Below, piece after piece: positions 16,452-23,823 of a stretch of DNA of 64,000 nucleotides. The notes beneath the pieces are model-generated. The model was not told where the DNA came from, searched no databases, and worked only from the letters and a program-made list of their open reading frames with translations. Numbering within the stretch: position 1 is the stretch's first letter; the number at the start of each line of letters is the position of its first letter. The DNA lies in contig CAYTBN010000036.1 of NCBI GenBank assembly GCA_964436045.1, positions 1 through 64,000 of the forward strand, written 5' to 3'. A program made the translations under genes and the position numbers. Origin of the DNA: CAYTBN01 sp964436045 (GTDB taxonomy: Bacteria > Myxococcota_A > UBA796 > UBA9615 > CAYRNR01).

Positions 16452-17513
16452 ATGCCCCCCATCCGGCCCCGATACTGCGTCTGGGAGCTGACACTGGCCT
16501 GCGACGCCCGCTGCGTTCACTGCGGCTCGTTCGCGGGCCCCGCGCGACGCCAGGAGCTGACCACCGCCGAGGCGCTGGATGCCGTCGACCAGCTGGCGGG
16601 CCTGGGCTGCGGCTCGGTGACCCTGTCCGGCGGCGAGCCGCTGATGCGCGAGGACTGGCCGGCGCTGGCGGGCCGTATCGTCGAGCGCGGCATGCGGTTG
16701 GAGATGGTCACCAATGGGCTGGCGGTCGAGGCCCAGGCCGACACCATCGCCGCCGCCGGCTTCTTCGCCGTGTCGATGTCCGTCGACGGGCCGGCGGCGC
16801 TCCACGACGAGCTGCGCGGGGTCGACGGCGGGTTCGACGCCATCGCGCGGGGCGCCCGGGCCCTGCGGGACCGCGGCGTCCGCATCGGCGCGGTGACCCA
16901 GGTCAACCGCCGCAACCTACCCCACCTGGACGAGGTACACGACCTGCTGCTGGCCCACGGGTTCGAGGGCTGGCAGATCCAGCTGACTCTTGCCCATGGC
17001 CGGGCCGCATCGTTGCCCGTGGGGCGCGAGCCGATCTGCCTGGAGCCCGGGCAGCTTCCGGAGCTCGAGGACCGCATGCTGGCCTACCTGGACCGGGGCC
17101 AGCTCTACGTCCACGCCGCCGACAGCGTCGGCTACATGGGCCGCGGTGAGAACCGCATCCGCTCGGGCACCGGTCGCGACGGCAACGTCTGGGCCGGCTG
17201 CCAGGCCGGGATCCAGGTCATCGGGCTGACCAGCGACGGACGGGTCCGCGGCTGCCTCTCGCTGCCGCCGGTCTTCGACGAGGGCAACCTGCGGGAGCGC
17301 TCCCTGGCCGACATCTGGAACGACCCGGCGGGCTTCGCCTTCACCCGCCGCTTCCACCCGAGCCAGCTGACCGGTGCCTGCGCCGATTGCCCCCTGGGTC
17401 GGGTCTGCCGCGGAGGCTGCACCAGCCTGGCAGTCTCGGTCACCGGCAAGGCGGGCGACAATCCCCACTGCCTACGGCGGCTGATGCGGGTGGAGCAGGG
17501 AGCGGCTGGGTGA
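16452..17513 (+). CDS. Radical SAM/SPASM-type protein B
   Basis: A 353-aa paralogue of the preceding gene: CDARCVHC (Cys17, 21, 24), LSGGEPLMR, SMSVDGPAALHD and the C-terminal GACADCPLGRVCRGGC cluster ligands are all kept. The start is 3 bases after the previous stop, and its own stop overlaps the GTG of the sulfatase-like gene, so all three are one operon. Two tandem SPASM enzymes suggest two modifications of one substrate or a heterodimer. Which residues are modified cannot be read from sequence. Confidence 0.82.
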   Translation: MPPIRPRYCVWELTLACDARCVHCGSFAGPARRQELTTAEALDAVDQLAGLGCGSVTLSGGEPLMREDWPALAGRIVERGMRLEMVTNGLAVEAQADTIAAAGFFAVSMSVDGPAALHDELRGVDGGFDAIARGARALRDRGVRIGAVTQVNRRNLPHLDEVHDLLLAHGFEGWQIQLTLAHGRAASLPVGREPICLEPGQLPELEDRMLAYLDRGQLYVHAADSVGYMGRGENRIRSGTGRDGNVWAGCQAGIQVIGLTSDGRVRGCLSLPPVFDEGNLRERSLADIWNDPAGFAFTRRFHPSQLTGACADCPLGRVCRGGCTSLAVSVTGKAGDNPHCLRRLMRVEQGAAG

Positions 17514-18736
17514 GCCTGGTCTGGATCGTCGCCGACAGCGTCCGCGCCGACGTGTTCGGCTGCGACGGCGGCGGCGCGGCGACCCCCACCGTCGACCGGC
17601 TCGCGGCCGAGGGCGCCCGCTTCGAGCGCGTCTGTTCCTGCGCCCCGTGGACCGTACCCTCGGTGGCCGCGATGCTCACCGGAGTCCACGGCCACCGGCT
17701 GGGGCTGGCCAAGTGGGAACAGCCCTGGCCCGACCGCTTCCCGTCGGTTTTCGACCGGGCAGCGGCCGCCGGTCTGACCGTGGCCTCCTTCGTGTTCGAC
17801 CCGGCCCACCTGTTCCGCCGCGTGCCGGCGGCGGGTGTCGCTGGCTCGTCCCAGGACACCGCCGCCCTGCTGGCCTGGCTGCGGGCCCACCGGGACCAGG
17901 AGTTCCTGCTGTTCGTCCACTACTGGTGGACCCACATCCCCTACGTCTCCAAGCCGATGACCGTGCCCGCCTGGAAGCAGGTCAGCGACCGGGTGCTGGC
18001 CGGGCTTCGGGCGGGACCGGCGGCCCGCGAAGGGGTCAAGAAGCTCTACCGCCACGCCGTCCACCGCTTCTCCGAGGAGTGGTTGCCGCCCCTGCTCGAC
18101 ACCCTCGATCTGGACCGTACGTCCGTGATGATCACCGCCGACCACGGCGAATCCTGGGGCGAACGGGAAGAGACCGCCGGGCTGCGCGACGTGTTCGACC
18201 TGCACGGCAACCACCTGCACGACGAGGTCCTGCGGGTGCCGCTGGTCGTCCGCCCTCCAGGGGGAGGAGGCGGCCACGACGTCACCGGTCTGGCCCGCAC
18301 CGTCGACCTGGCGCCCACCGTCGCCGACCTGCTGGGCTTGGACCCCCTCGGCCCCCGCATCGACGGCCTGTCGCTGGCCGACTGCGTTCAATCGGGAGTG
18401 CCTGCTCCCGCGACGGAGGCCATCGCGGCCCAGAACCGCGACGTGGTCGACGCCCCCGATCTGCCCGCCAGCGCCGACGATCTGTGGCGCGCCTACGCCC
18501 TGACCACCCTGGACCACAAGCTGATCTGGGAGCCCGCCGCCGACCGCGTCCGCGCCTACGACCTGGCCACCGACCCCGGCGAGACCGCCGACCTCTACCC
18601 CACCGACCCCGACCGCTGGGCCGAACCCCTCGCCCGCCTGGCCGTCGATCGCGACGGCGCCACCGTCGGCGCCCTGGCCGAGGATGATATCGCCCGGCTG
18701 CGGGAGCAGCTACGGCGGCTGGGCTATGTGCAGTAG
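17510..18736 (+). CDS. Sulfatase / alkaline-phosphatase superfamily hydrolase with Thr at the nucleophile site
   Basis: A 408-aa soluble enzyme of the sulfatase/phosphodiesterase superfamily. It has VADSVRADVFG near the N-terminus (metal ligand Asp9), APWTVPS with Thr48 where sulfatases have the formylglycine Cys/Ser, TADHGESWGE (Asp211, His212 metal ligands) and the usual YDLATDPGETADLY tail. Thr makes formylglycine formation impossible, so a phosphodiesterase or phosphoglycerol-transferase-like reaction is more likely than sulfate hydrolysis. No signal peptide is seen, unlike most secreted sulfatases. GTGA overlap couples it to radical SAM protein B. Confidence 0.78.
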   Translation: MSLVWIVADSVRADVFGCDGGGAATPTVDRLAAEGARFERVCSCAPWTVPSVAAMLTGVHGHRLGLAKWEQPWPDRFPSVFDRAAAAGLTVASFVFDPAHLFRRVPAAGVAGSSQDTAALLAWLRAHRDQEFLLFVHYWWTHIPYVSKPMTVPAWKQVSDRVLAGLRAGPAAREGVKKLYRHAVHRFSEEWLPPLLDTLDLDRTSVMITADHGESWGEREETAGLRDVFDLHGNHLHDEVLRVPLVVRPPGGGGGHDVTGLARTVDLAPTVADLLGLDPLGPRIDGLSLADCVQSGVPAPATEAIAAQNRDVVDAPDLPASADDLWRAYALTTLDHKLIWEPAADRVRAYDLATDPGETADLYPTDPDRWAEPLARLAVDRDGATVGALAEDDIARLREQLRRLGYVQ

Positions 18737-18795
18737 TCCTCGCCGACTCTGACCTGCTGGGACCGGGGCCTTGTAACGCATGGCCCCCATTTCTC

Positions 18796-19962
18796 TCATG
18801 CCGTCAGCTCGGTTCCCTTGCGGAGGTGGCCGAGGTACTCCGTGAACGCCACCGCCCGGTTCTTCTTGCGGTCGTCGAGTGCGTGGAGGATCTCCGCCGC
18901 TTCGAGCACGCGCAGCGCCTTGGCGGCCGCCGGGCGCGAGCATTCGAGCAACTCGACGGCGCGGTTGATCGTCACGACGGGGTGCTGCGGCAGGAGCTCG
19001 AACAGGCGCAGGCTGAGTACGGTCGCGTCGTGGCGGGCGAGCAGCCGCTCACGGCCCGCTCCGACGATGGCGTGCAGTCGACGCGCCGTCGAGACGGCCT
19101 CCGCAGCGACGACTGCGACGCCTTCGAGGAAGTACGCGAGCCAGCCCTCCCAGTCGCCATCGGTCCGCACCGCGCCGAGGCGCCGGTAGTACTCCTGGCG
19201 GTGCGTCTTCAAGAAGAGGCTCAGGTAGAGCAGCGGTCGCGAGAGCAGGGCCCAGTGTCGGAGCAGCAGCGTGATCAGCAGGCGCCCCAGCCGCCCGTTG
19301 CCGTCCAGGTACGGATGCAGCGTCTCGAACTGCACGTGGAGCAGCCCGATCCGCACGAGCGGCGGCAAATCGCTCTGGTCGTGGACGGCGTGCTCGAACT
19401 CGCTCAGCAGCTCGCCAAGCCTGTGTGGTGGCGGAGGGACGAACCTCGCGTTGCCCGGACGGGTTCCCCCGATCCAGTTCTGGGACCGTCGCACCTCGCC
19501 TGGCTGCTTCTGGCCGCCGCGGGCGCCGCTGAGCAGCCGGCGGTGCGCCTCCGAGAGCAGGCGCATCGAGATCGGCAGCCCGGTGTCGCTCCCGATCTCC
19601 TCCCATGCGTGGTTCAGGGCATCGACGTAGCCGCACACCTCCTCGACGTCAGCATCGGCTGGCGCTTCCCCCGAGGCCTCGACCTCCAGCAGATCCATCA
19701 GCGTGGCCTGCGTTCCTTCGATCTGCGCCGAGAGCACGGCCTCCTTGCGGACGAATGCGTAGACGAACCAGTCGACCGAGGGCACCAGGTCTCCGGCGAG
19801 GTCCAGGAGCCGGACCCGCCGTTGTGCACGGTCGAGCAGCGGAGCCAGCTCTCCTTCGAGGTACAACGGGGGATCGCGGGGGGGCAGCGGATACGGAATG
19901 AAGGCCTGGACCTCCTCACCCGCGACGGTGCTGCGTTCGTACTCTCCGGGCTGCCTCTTCAT
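18796..19962 (-). CDS. Fic family protein (class II, autoinhibited)
   Basis: A 388-aa Fic-domain enzyme, usually an AMP-transferase acting on a protein hydroxyl. The Fic motif is HPYLDGNGRLGR (residues 216-227). An N-terminal inhibitory helix carries S78-AQI-E82-G83, fitting the (S/T)xxxE(G/N) rule, so activity should be self-restrained. The C-terminal ~80 residues form a winged-helix-like module (VVTINRAVELLECSRPAAAKALRVLE) that may bind DNA. The ATG at 19962 follows GAGGG. It stands alone between unrelated genes, with an AT-rich repeat-bearing upstream region. No antitoxin partner is visible, in line with class II. Horizontal acquisition is plausible. Confidence 0.92.
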   Translation of the reverse strand: MKRQPGEYERSTVAGEEVQAFIPYPLPPRDPPLYLEGELAPLLDRAQRRVRLLDLAGDLVPSVDWFVYAFVRKEAVLSAQIEGTQATLMDLLEVEASGEAPADADVEEVCGYVDALNHAWEEIGSDTGLPISMRLLSEAHRRLLSGARGGQKQPGEVRRSQNWIGGTRPGNARFVPPPPHRLGELLSEFEHAVHDQSDLPPLVRIGLLHVQFETLHPYLDGNGRLGRLLITLLLRHWALLSRPLLYLSLFLKTHRQEYYRRLGAVRTDGDWEGWLAYFLEGVAVVAAEAVSTARRLHAIVGAGRERLLARHDATVLSLRLFELLPQHPVVTINRAVELLECSRPAAAKALRVLEAAEILHALDDRKKNRAVAFTEYLGHLRKGTELTA

Positions 19963-20005
19963 CGCCCACCCTCTGGAAACGTTCGCTTCGTGTTACCCGA
20001 CGATA

Positions 20006-20048
20006 TTAAACGATCGCTTCTTTTCGCTCCACAACAATAAGCGATCGC
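20006..20048 (-). promoter_or_regulatory. Candidate operator: two AA(A/G)CGATCGC repeats 31 bp apart
   Basis: The decamers at 20008-20017 and 20039-20048 differ in one base and are spaced 31 bp apart, close to three helical turns. Each contains the palindrome CGATCG. They lie about 45-85 bases upstream of the Fic start in an AT-rich patch and could be bound by the Fic protein's own winged helix. Confidence 0.35.
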
Positions 20049-20071
20049 CTCACTCGCGCGTTCCAGGCGAC

Positions 20072-20128
20072 GAATGGGGACGGACGATTTGGGACGGAGC
20101 ATGACTATTGACCATTGGCGTCTGTCCC
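20072..20128. repeat. REP-like imperfect inverted repeat
   Basis: GGGGACGGAC (20076-20085) and GTCTGTCCC (20120-20128) are near-inverse arms. A second GGGACGGA copy lies at 20091-20098. This resembles elements mobilised by RAYT-type transposases. It fills the gap between the Fic gene and the next lipoprotein; nothing else is recognised in 20129-20280. Confidence 0.35.
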
Positions 20129-20290
20129 AGCCTTCGCCTGTTCCAACTGCCCCATGGCGCGCGCTTCGATCTGGCCGCAATATCGATGCATGGGGTTCCC
20201 CACTCGACGCCCGTCAGCGATCCTAGGATTGGCCTCCGCGACCGGTCAACCGGTGGGGGCCGGGCGATCCTTGGCACGAGGGAGGATCGG

Positions 20291-20929
20291 ATATCTCGTC
20301 TGCGGGCCATACTCGTCGGGGGCAGCCTGCTGTGCTGCGGTTGCTCCACCCCTCCGGAAAGCGGCGGCACCGCCAGCGCCAGCGCGACGACCTCGACGGC
20401 CCCCACGGGCGGCCACGCGAACCAGGCGGCGCGTGGCACGTCCTCCGCGGACTCCTCGACCATCCACGCGGGCTTGGCCGCAGGCGCCCACCACGCCCCC
20501 CCGTCGGAGTTCGACAGCGCCAGCGGGCCCAAGGTCACCGTCTCCTGCACGCTGGCCCTGGAGGGAGTCGACGCCGCCGACGGCGTGCTGTTCGTCGATG
20601 TCGAGGTGTACCAGGTGGACCAGCGGGCAACGACGCGCCTGGTGCACTCCATCGAGCTGGCCGAACCCGGCGCCTGGAGCTTCGAGGCCCCCGCCGGCTT
20701 CGGCCGGGTACTGGTGCACGGATTCCTGGACCTCAACGACAACGGACCGGGACCAGGCGAGCCCATGGGCGGCGCCGCGCCCTTCATCATCGCCGACGTC
20801 GACATCCGCGGCATCGAACTGGTGGCCAAGCCCCAGCCGCCTGCTGACGCTGGCGACCTTCCGCCCAACACGATGCTCGAGGATGAAGAGGGGCTGCCCG
20901 TCAGCACGGCGGGCCACGGCGTCGAGTAG
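20291..20929 (+). CDS. Gly/Pro-rich lipoprotein (copy a), apparent ATA start
   Basis: A 212-aa lipoprotein paralogous to 37900-38574. The signal peptide SRLRAILVGGSLLCCGC is followed by a low-complexity Ser/Thr/Gly/Ala segment, then PPSEFDSASGPKVTVS and a beta-sandwich-like domain with HGFLDLNDNGPGPGEP, matching the paralogue's QAFVDLNDNGLSVGEP. The fold may be carbohydrate-binding or Cna-B-like; I do not assign a function. Upstream in-frame ATG codons would add an Arg-rich ~40-residue extension and bury the signal peptide. The only initiator at proper distance (GGAGG, 5 bases) is ATA at 20291. Confidence 0.7.
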   Translation: MSRLRAILVGGSLLCCGCSTPPESGGTASASATTSTAPTGGHANQAARGTSSADSSTIHAGLAAGAHHAPPSEFDSASGPKVTVSCTLALEGVDAADGVLFVDVEVYQVDQRATTRLVHSIELAEPGAWSFEAPAGFGRVLVHGFLDLNDNGPGPGEPMGGAAPFIIADVDIRGIELVAKPQPPADAGDLPPNTMLEDEEGLPVSTAGHGVE

Positions 20930-21079
20930 CTGCCGCCTGCCGCGGGAACCGTGAGGCCGAGCGCCATCAGCAATGAAAAAAAAGCGGAACCCCTCACCGA
21001 GTCGCTTCTCCTCGCGCAAGACGCTAGCACGCGATCGCACGGATGCCCCGGCCCCGGCTCGACTGGCCTCGGGCCGAGG

Positions 21080-22411
21080 TCAGGGGACCGCGGGTGGTGG
21101 ATCCGCCCCGGAGGCAGTGGACGACGATCCGTCGATCGTCGTCGCGATGGCCCGGGCGAACAGCGCGTGACCGGCCGGTGAAGGGTGGATCGGATCGGCG
21201 TGCTCGCCCCGGAACAGGGAGGCGGCGTCCGGATGGGCCGCCACCGCCGCGGCCACGTCGGTGCAGGGTGTCCCCAGCTCGGCCGCCAGCCGCCGCATCA
21301 CCCGGTTGTAGCCGAGGCAGGCGAGCCGGCAGCGCCACGCGTCCCAGTGGCGGGCGCGGTCGACGCGCTCACGCGCCTGCTCGGCCGGAGCCGCCAGCGC
21401 CGCGTCCAGGGCGCTGGCGAGCTGCTCGTCGACCCAGTCCTGGAGCTGGGCCAGCTCCGCGTCGGACGGTCCCGTGCCGACCCCGGCGGCCGCCAGCTCT
21501 GCCAGCGGACCGGCCAGCTCCAGCGGCGGATCGTCCACCGCCCGCAGGGGCAGGTGGAGCGGGACCACCACCAGCACGACGGCGATCCCCCGTTCGCGAC
21601 AGATGCCCACCAGTTCCCGCAGGTTGGCCTCGTAGTCGTCCGGCGGCACCCTGGCCTGGTCACCGGCGGCGAGCGCCCGCGCCTCCAGGCGCGCGACCGC
21701 CGCGCCCTTCAGCGCGCCAGCCAGCAGCCGCCGCGTCAGCAGCACCGTGGGGCTCGTGGCCGCCGCGTTGAGCACCCGCGCACCCAGGGCTGATCCCGGC
21801 GTCAGCGCCGAATCCGGCCGGCCGTCGTTGCGGAAGAACCGCAACCGGTCCAGGTCGTTGACCGCATAAGGGATGGTCACCAGGTCCGGCTCCAGCTCCA
21901 GGCCGACCTCCCGCAGGAAGGCCAGTCCCTGGTGGCTGGAGTAGCCCGGCGTACCGCCGTTGATCACCTCGGCGCGGCGGCCATCCAGCGGGACCTCGCC
22001 GAGGAGATCCTGTAGCACCGACGGATAAGCCTGGTCCTCCTCCACACCCCACCCGAAGGTCAGCGATTCGCCCAGGCACAGGACGCGAAGACGGTCGGCC
22101 GCGGGTGGGCCCGCGCTCGGTGCTCCCCGCAGGTGCAGCTCGCCCGTGCGCACGCTGGCGCCGGCAAACGTCGTGGCCAGCCCGGCCCGCAGCCGCCACC
22201 ACCGCTCGGGGTGCCGCTCCAGCAGCCGCAGCACGTCCCCCAGGCGATCGTCGGGCTCGAACCAGCGCGCCGCCCGCGGGCTGATCCGCGGCACGGTCTC
22301 CAGCGCCACCAGTAACGCCAGCAGCGTGAGCGCGAGGGTCCGCGAGATCACGCGGGCGATCTGCCGCCCGGGGGTGCGCGGTCGTGGAGCAGGGGTGCTG
22401 TCGATTGCCAT
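21080..22411 (-). CDS. Membrane-anchored SGNH hydrolase (island SGNH 4)
   Basis: A 443-aa SGNH hydrolase with a TM helix at ~residues 22-40. It has CLGESLTFGWG (Ser116), INGGTPGYSS as the Gly block, YAVNDLD as the Asn block and ADPIHPSPAG (Asp406, His409). An inserted helical region (~300-390) with a Cys pair (WRCRLACLG) separates the Asn and His blocks. Divergent from SGNH 5, with the two promoters overlapping around 22450. Extracytoplasmic; likely acts on a glycan or lipid O-acyl group, by analogy with the family. Confidence 0.8.
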   Translation of the reverse strand: MAIDSTPAPRPRTPGRQIARVISRTLALTLLALLVALETVPRISPRAARWFEPDDRLGDVLRLLERHPERWWRLRAGLATTFAGASVRTGELHLRGAPSAGPPAADRLRVLCLGESLTFGWGVEEDQAYPSVLQDLLGEVPLDGRRAEVINGGTPGYSSHQGLAFLREVGLELEPDLVTIPYAVNDLDRLRFFRNDGRPDSALTPGSALGARVLNAAATSPTVLLTRRLLAGALKGAAVARLEARALAAGDQARVPPDDYEANLRELVGICRERGIAVVLVVVPLHLPLRAVDDPPLELAGPLAELAAAGVGTGPSDAELAQLQDWVDEQLASALDAALAAPAEQARERVDRARHWDAWRCRLACLGYNRVMRRLAAELGTPCTDVAAAVAAHPDAASLFRGEHADPIHPSPAGHALFARAIATTIDGSSSTASGADPPPAVP

Positions 22412-22449
22412 CGGTCCCGTTGTCGCGGGCGTGTGCCCGTGCCGTCGGC

Positions 22450-22456
22450 TATCCTA
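22450..22456. promoter_or_regulatory. Shared bidirectional -10 (TATCCTA)
   Basis: TATCCT reads as a -10 for the plus gene at 22500; the same bases read as TAGGAT for the minus gene at 22411. One symmetric site may serve both divergent SGNH genes. Confidence 0.4.
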
Positions 22457-22499
22457 ACAACCTGCCGGCGACAGAGGCCTTCCCGGAGTCGCCGTTTTG

Positions 22500-23621
22500 G
22501 TGAAGAGGGGCATGGGATCTCGTCGCAGATGGCTGGCCGTGGTCGCCGCGCTCGGGCTGTTGGTGGTCATCGCCACCTTCGGCCCACGAGCGTGGCAGAA
22601 CCTCCGCCGGGCCACCCGCGACCAGGCCACGGTGGATCTCGGTGACGGCTGGTTCGAGGCCACCGTGCCCGCCCGGCCCCACCGGGTCCCGCTGACCAGC
22701 GAGCACGAGATCCTGGAGATGGGGAACACCACCACCTTCCGCTATCGACGCAACGAACTGGGTTTTCGCGGGCCCGAGACCGAGCTGATGCAGCCCCCGG
22801 GGACCTACCGGGTGACCGCCCTGGGCGCCAGCGAGGTGTTCGGCGTGGGCGTTGGCGAGGACGAGACGTTCATGGCGTTGCTGGGCACCCGGCTCGCAGG
22901 ACGGGCTGGCGGCGTTCCGGCCGAGACGCTGACGATCGGCGTCCCCGGGGCGACGGCGGGCGAGCTGCTCGGCAAGCTGACGCGGGACTGGGCCGACCTG
23001 CGCACCGACGTGCTGCTGATCTGCCCGGGCTCGGGCACGCTCGAGTCCAAGGCCCACGCGGGTTTCGAGCCCACCCGGGCGCGCCTGGAGGAGGACGAGT
23101 ACCAGCGGCTCGAGAGCAACTACCGTCACGCCACCGGCCGGATGATCGACGATGGCCGGAATCGCGGCGCCCGGGTGGTCTTGATGACCCCTCCGGTGAC
23201 GAGCCTGTTTCCCCTCCCCGACGTGGAGCGCTTCCTCGCCGTGGCGCGGGAGGTGGCCGCCCAGAAGAACTGCCCACTGCTGGACGCCGCCACCCTGTTC
23301 CAGGACATCGAGCGGCGCGAGGGGCTGACCCTGGACCGGGAGCGCGACCTGCAGCGGCTCGTCCAGCACAGGGAGGAGGAGACCACGGTGCTGCTGGAGA
23401 CACACTACGCAGACCCGGACAACGTCCAGCCGATTGCCCCCGCGATCTACGAGTACCTGGACCGGGAGAAGGGCACGGCCCAGGCCGTCAGCCTGGACGG
23501 CAACCACCCCAACGCGCGCGGGCACCTGGTCATCGCCGACGCGCTGTTCGAACTGCTGAGCGACGAGGGGTGGCTTCCGCCGGCCCGGATCGGCGGCGCC
23601 CGGCCCGGAGTGAACCCGTGA
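22500..23621 (+). CDS. Membrane-anchored SGNH hydrolase (island SGNH 5)
   Basis: A 373-aa SGNH-type protein. The N-terminal TM helix (~residues 11-27) is followed by a beta-rich cap containing YRRNELGFRGPE. Block I is ALGASEVFGVG, with Ser111 in a GAS rather than GDS context; the Gly block is IGVPGATAGE and the final block LDGNHPNARG (Asp333, His336). Start is GTG at 22500; TTG at 22497 and ATG at 22512 are alternatives. Its stop overlaps the next GTG (GTGA), so it is coupled to a 51-aa membrane micro-protein. Confidence 0.75.
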   Translation: MKRGMGSRRRWLAVVAALGLLVVIATFGPRAWQNLRRATRDQATVDLGDGWFEATVPARPHRVPLTSEHEILEMGNTTTFRYRRNELGFRGPETELMQPPGTYRVTALGASEVFGVGVGEDETFMALLGTRLAGRAGGVPAETLTIGVPGATAGELLGKLTRDWADLRTDVLLICPGSGTLESKAHAGFEPTRARLEEDEYQRLESNYRHATGRMIDDGRNRGARVVLMTPPVTSLFPLPDVERFLAVAREVAAQKNCPLLDAATLFQDIERREGLTLDRERDLQRLVQHREEETTVLLETHYADPDNVQPIAPAIYEYLDREKGTAQAVSLDGNHPNARGHLVIADALFELLSDEGWLPPARIGGARPGVNP

Positions 23622-23773
23622 ACCAGCCCCCGGAGAAGGGCCGCTCACGCTGGCGGGCGCTGCTGGGTGCCTGGTACTGGTGGCTGCTGCTGGGACTGGC
23701 GGTGATCGCCGCGATGGTGATCGTGCTGGCGCTGTACGACACGGCCCTGCCGGGGATCTACTTCCTTCGGTGA
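23618..23773 (+). CDS. Single-TM micro-protein, DUF5989-like
   Basis: A 51-aa protein: a basic N-terminus (KGRSRWR), WYWWLLLGLAV leading into one TM helix, and a C-terminal PGIYFLR. Length, W-rich entry to the helix and the aromatic/Ile-Tyr end resemble DUF5989 proteins, which I recall as neighbours of SxtJ-type membrane proteins, carbamoyltransferases and SGNH hydrolases in polysaccharide loci. Here it is sandwiched by a GTGA overlap between an SGNH hydrolase and a propeller lipoprotein. Probably a small membrane subunit or adaptor. The family call is by appearance only. Confidence 0.6.
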   Translation: MNQPPEKGRSRWRALLGAWYWWLLLGLAVIAAMVIVLALYDTALPGIYFLR

Positions 23774-23823
23774 GAGTTCGTGAGTGTACGATGGAGCACC
23801 GGAGGACTGGCGAGGGCATGCAC

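Noticed and set aside
14604..16805. 733-aa minus-strand open frame
   Set aside because: Antisense to the radical SAM operon, with Gln/Gly/His-biased composition and no domain.
19963..20290. A gene in the 328-base gap before the 20291 lipoprotein
   Set aside because: Short frames only; the region holds the Fic upstream repeats, a REP-like hairpin and the lipoprotein's ribosome site.
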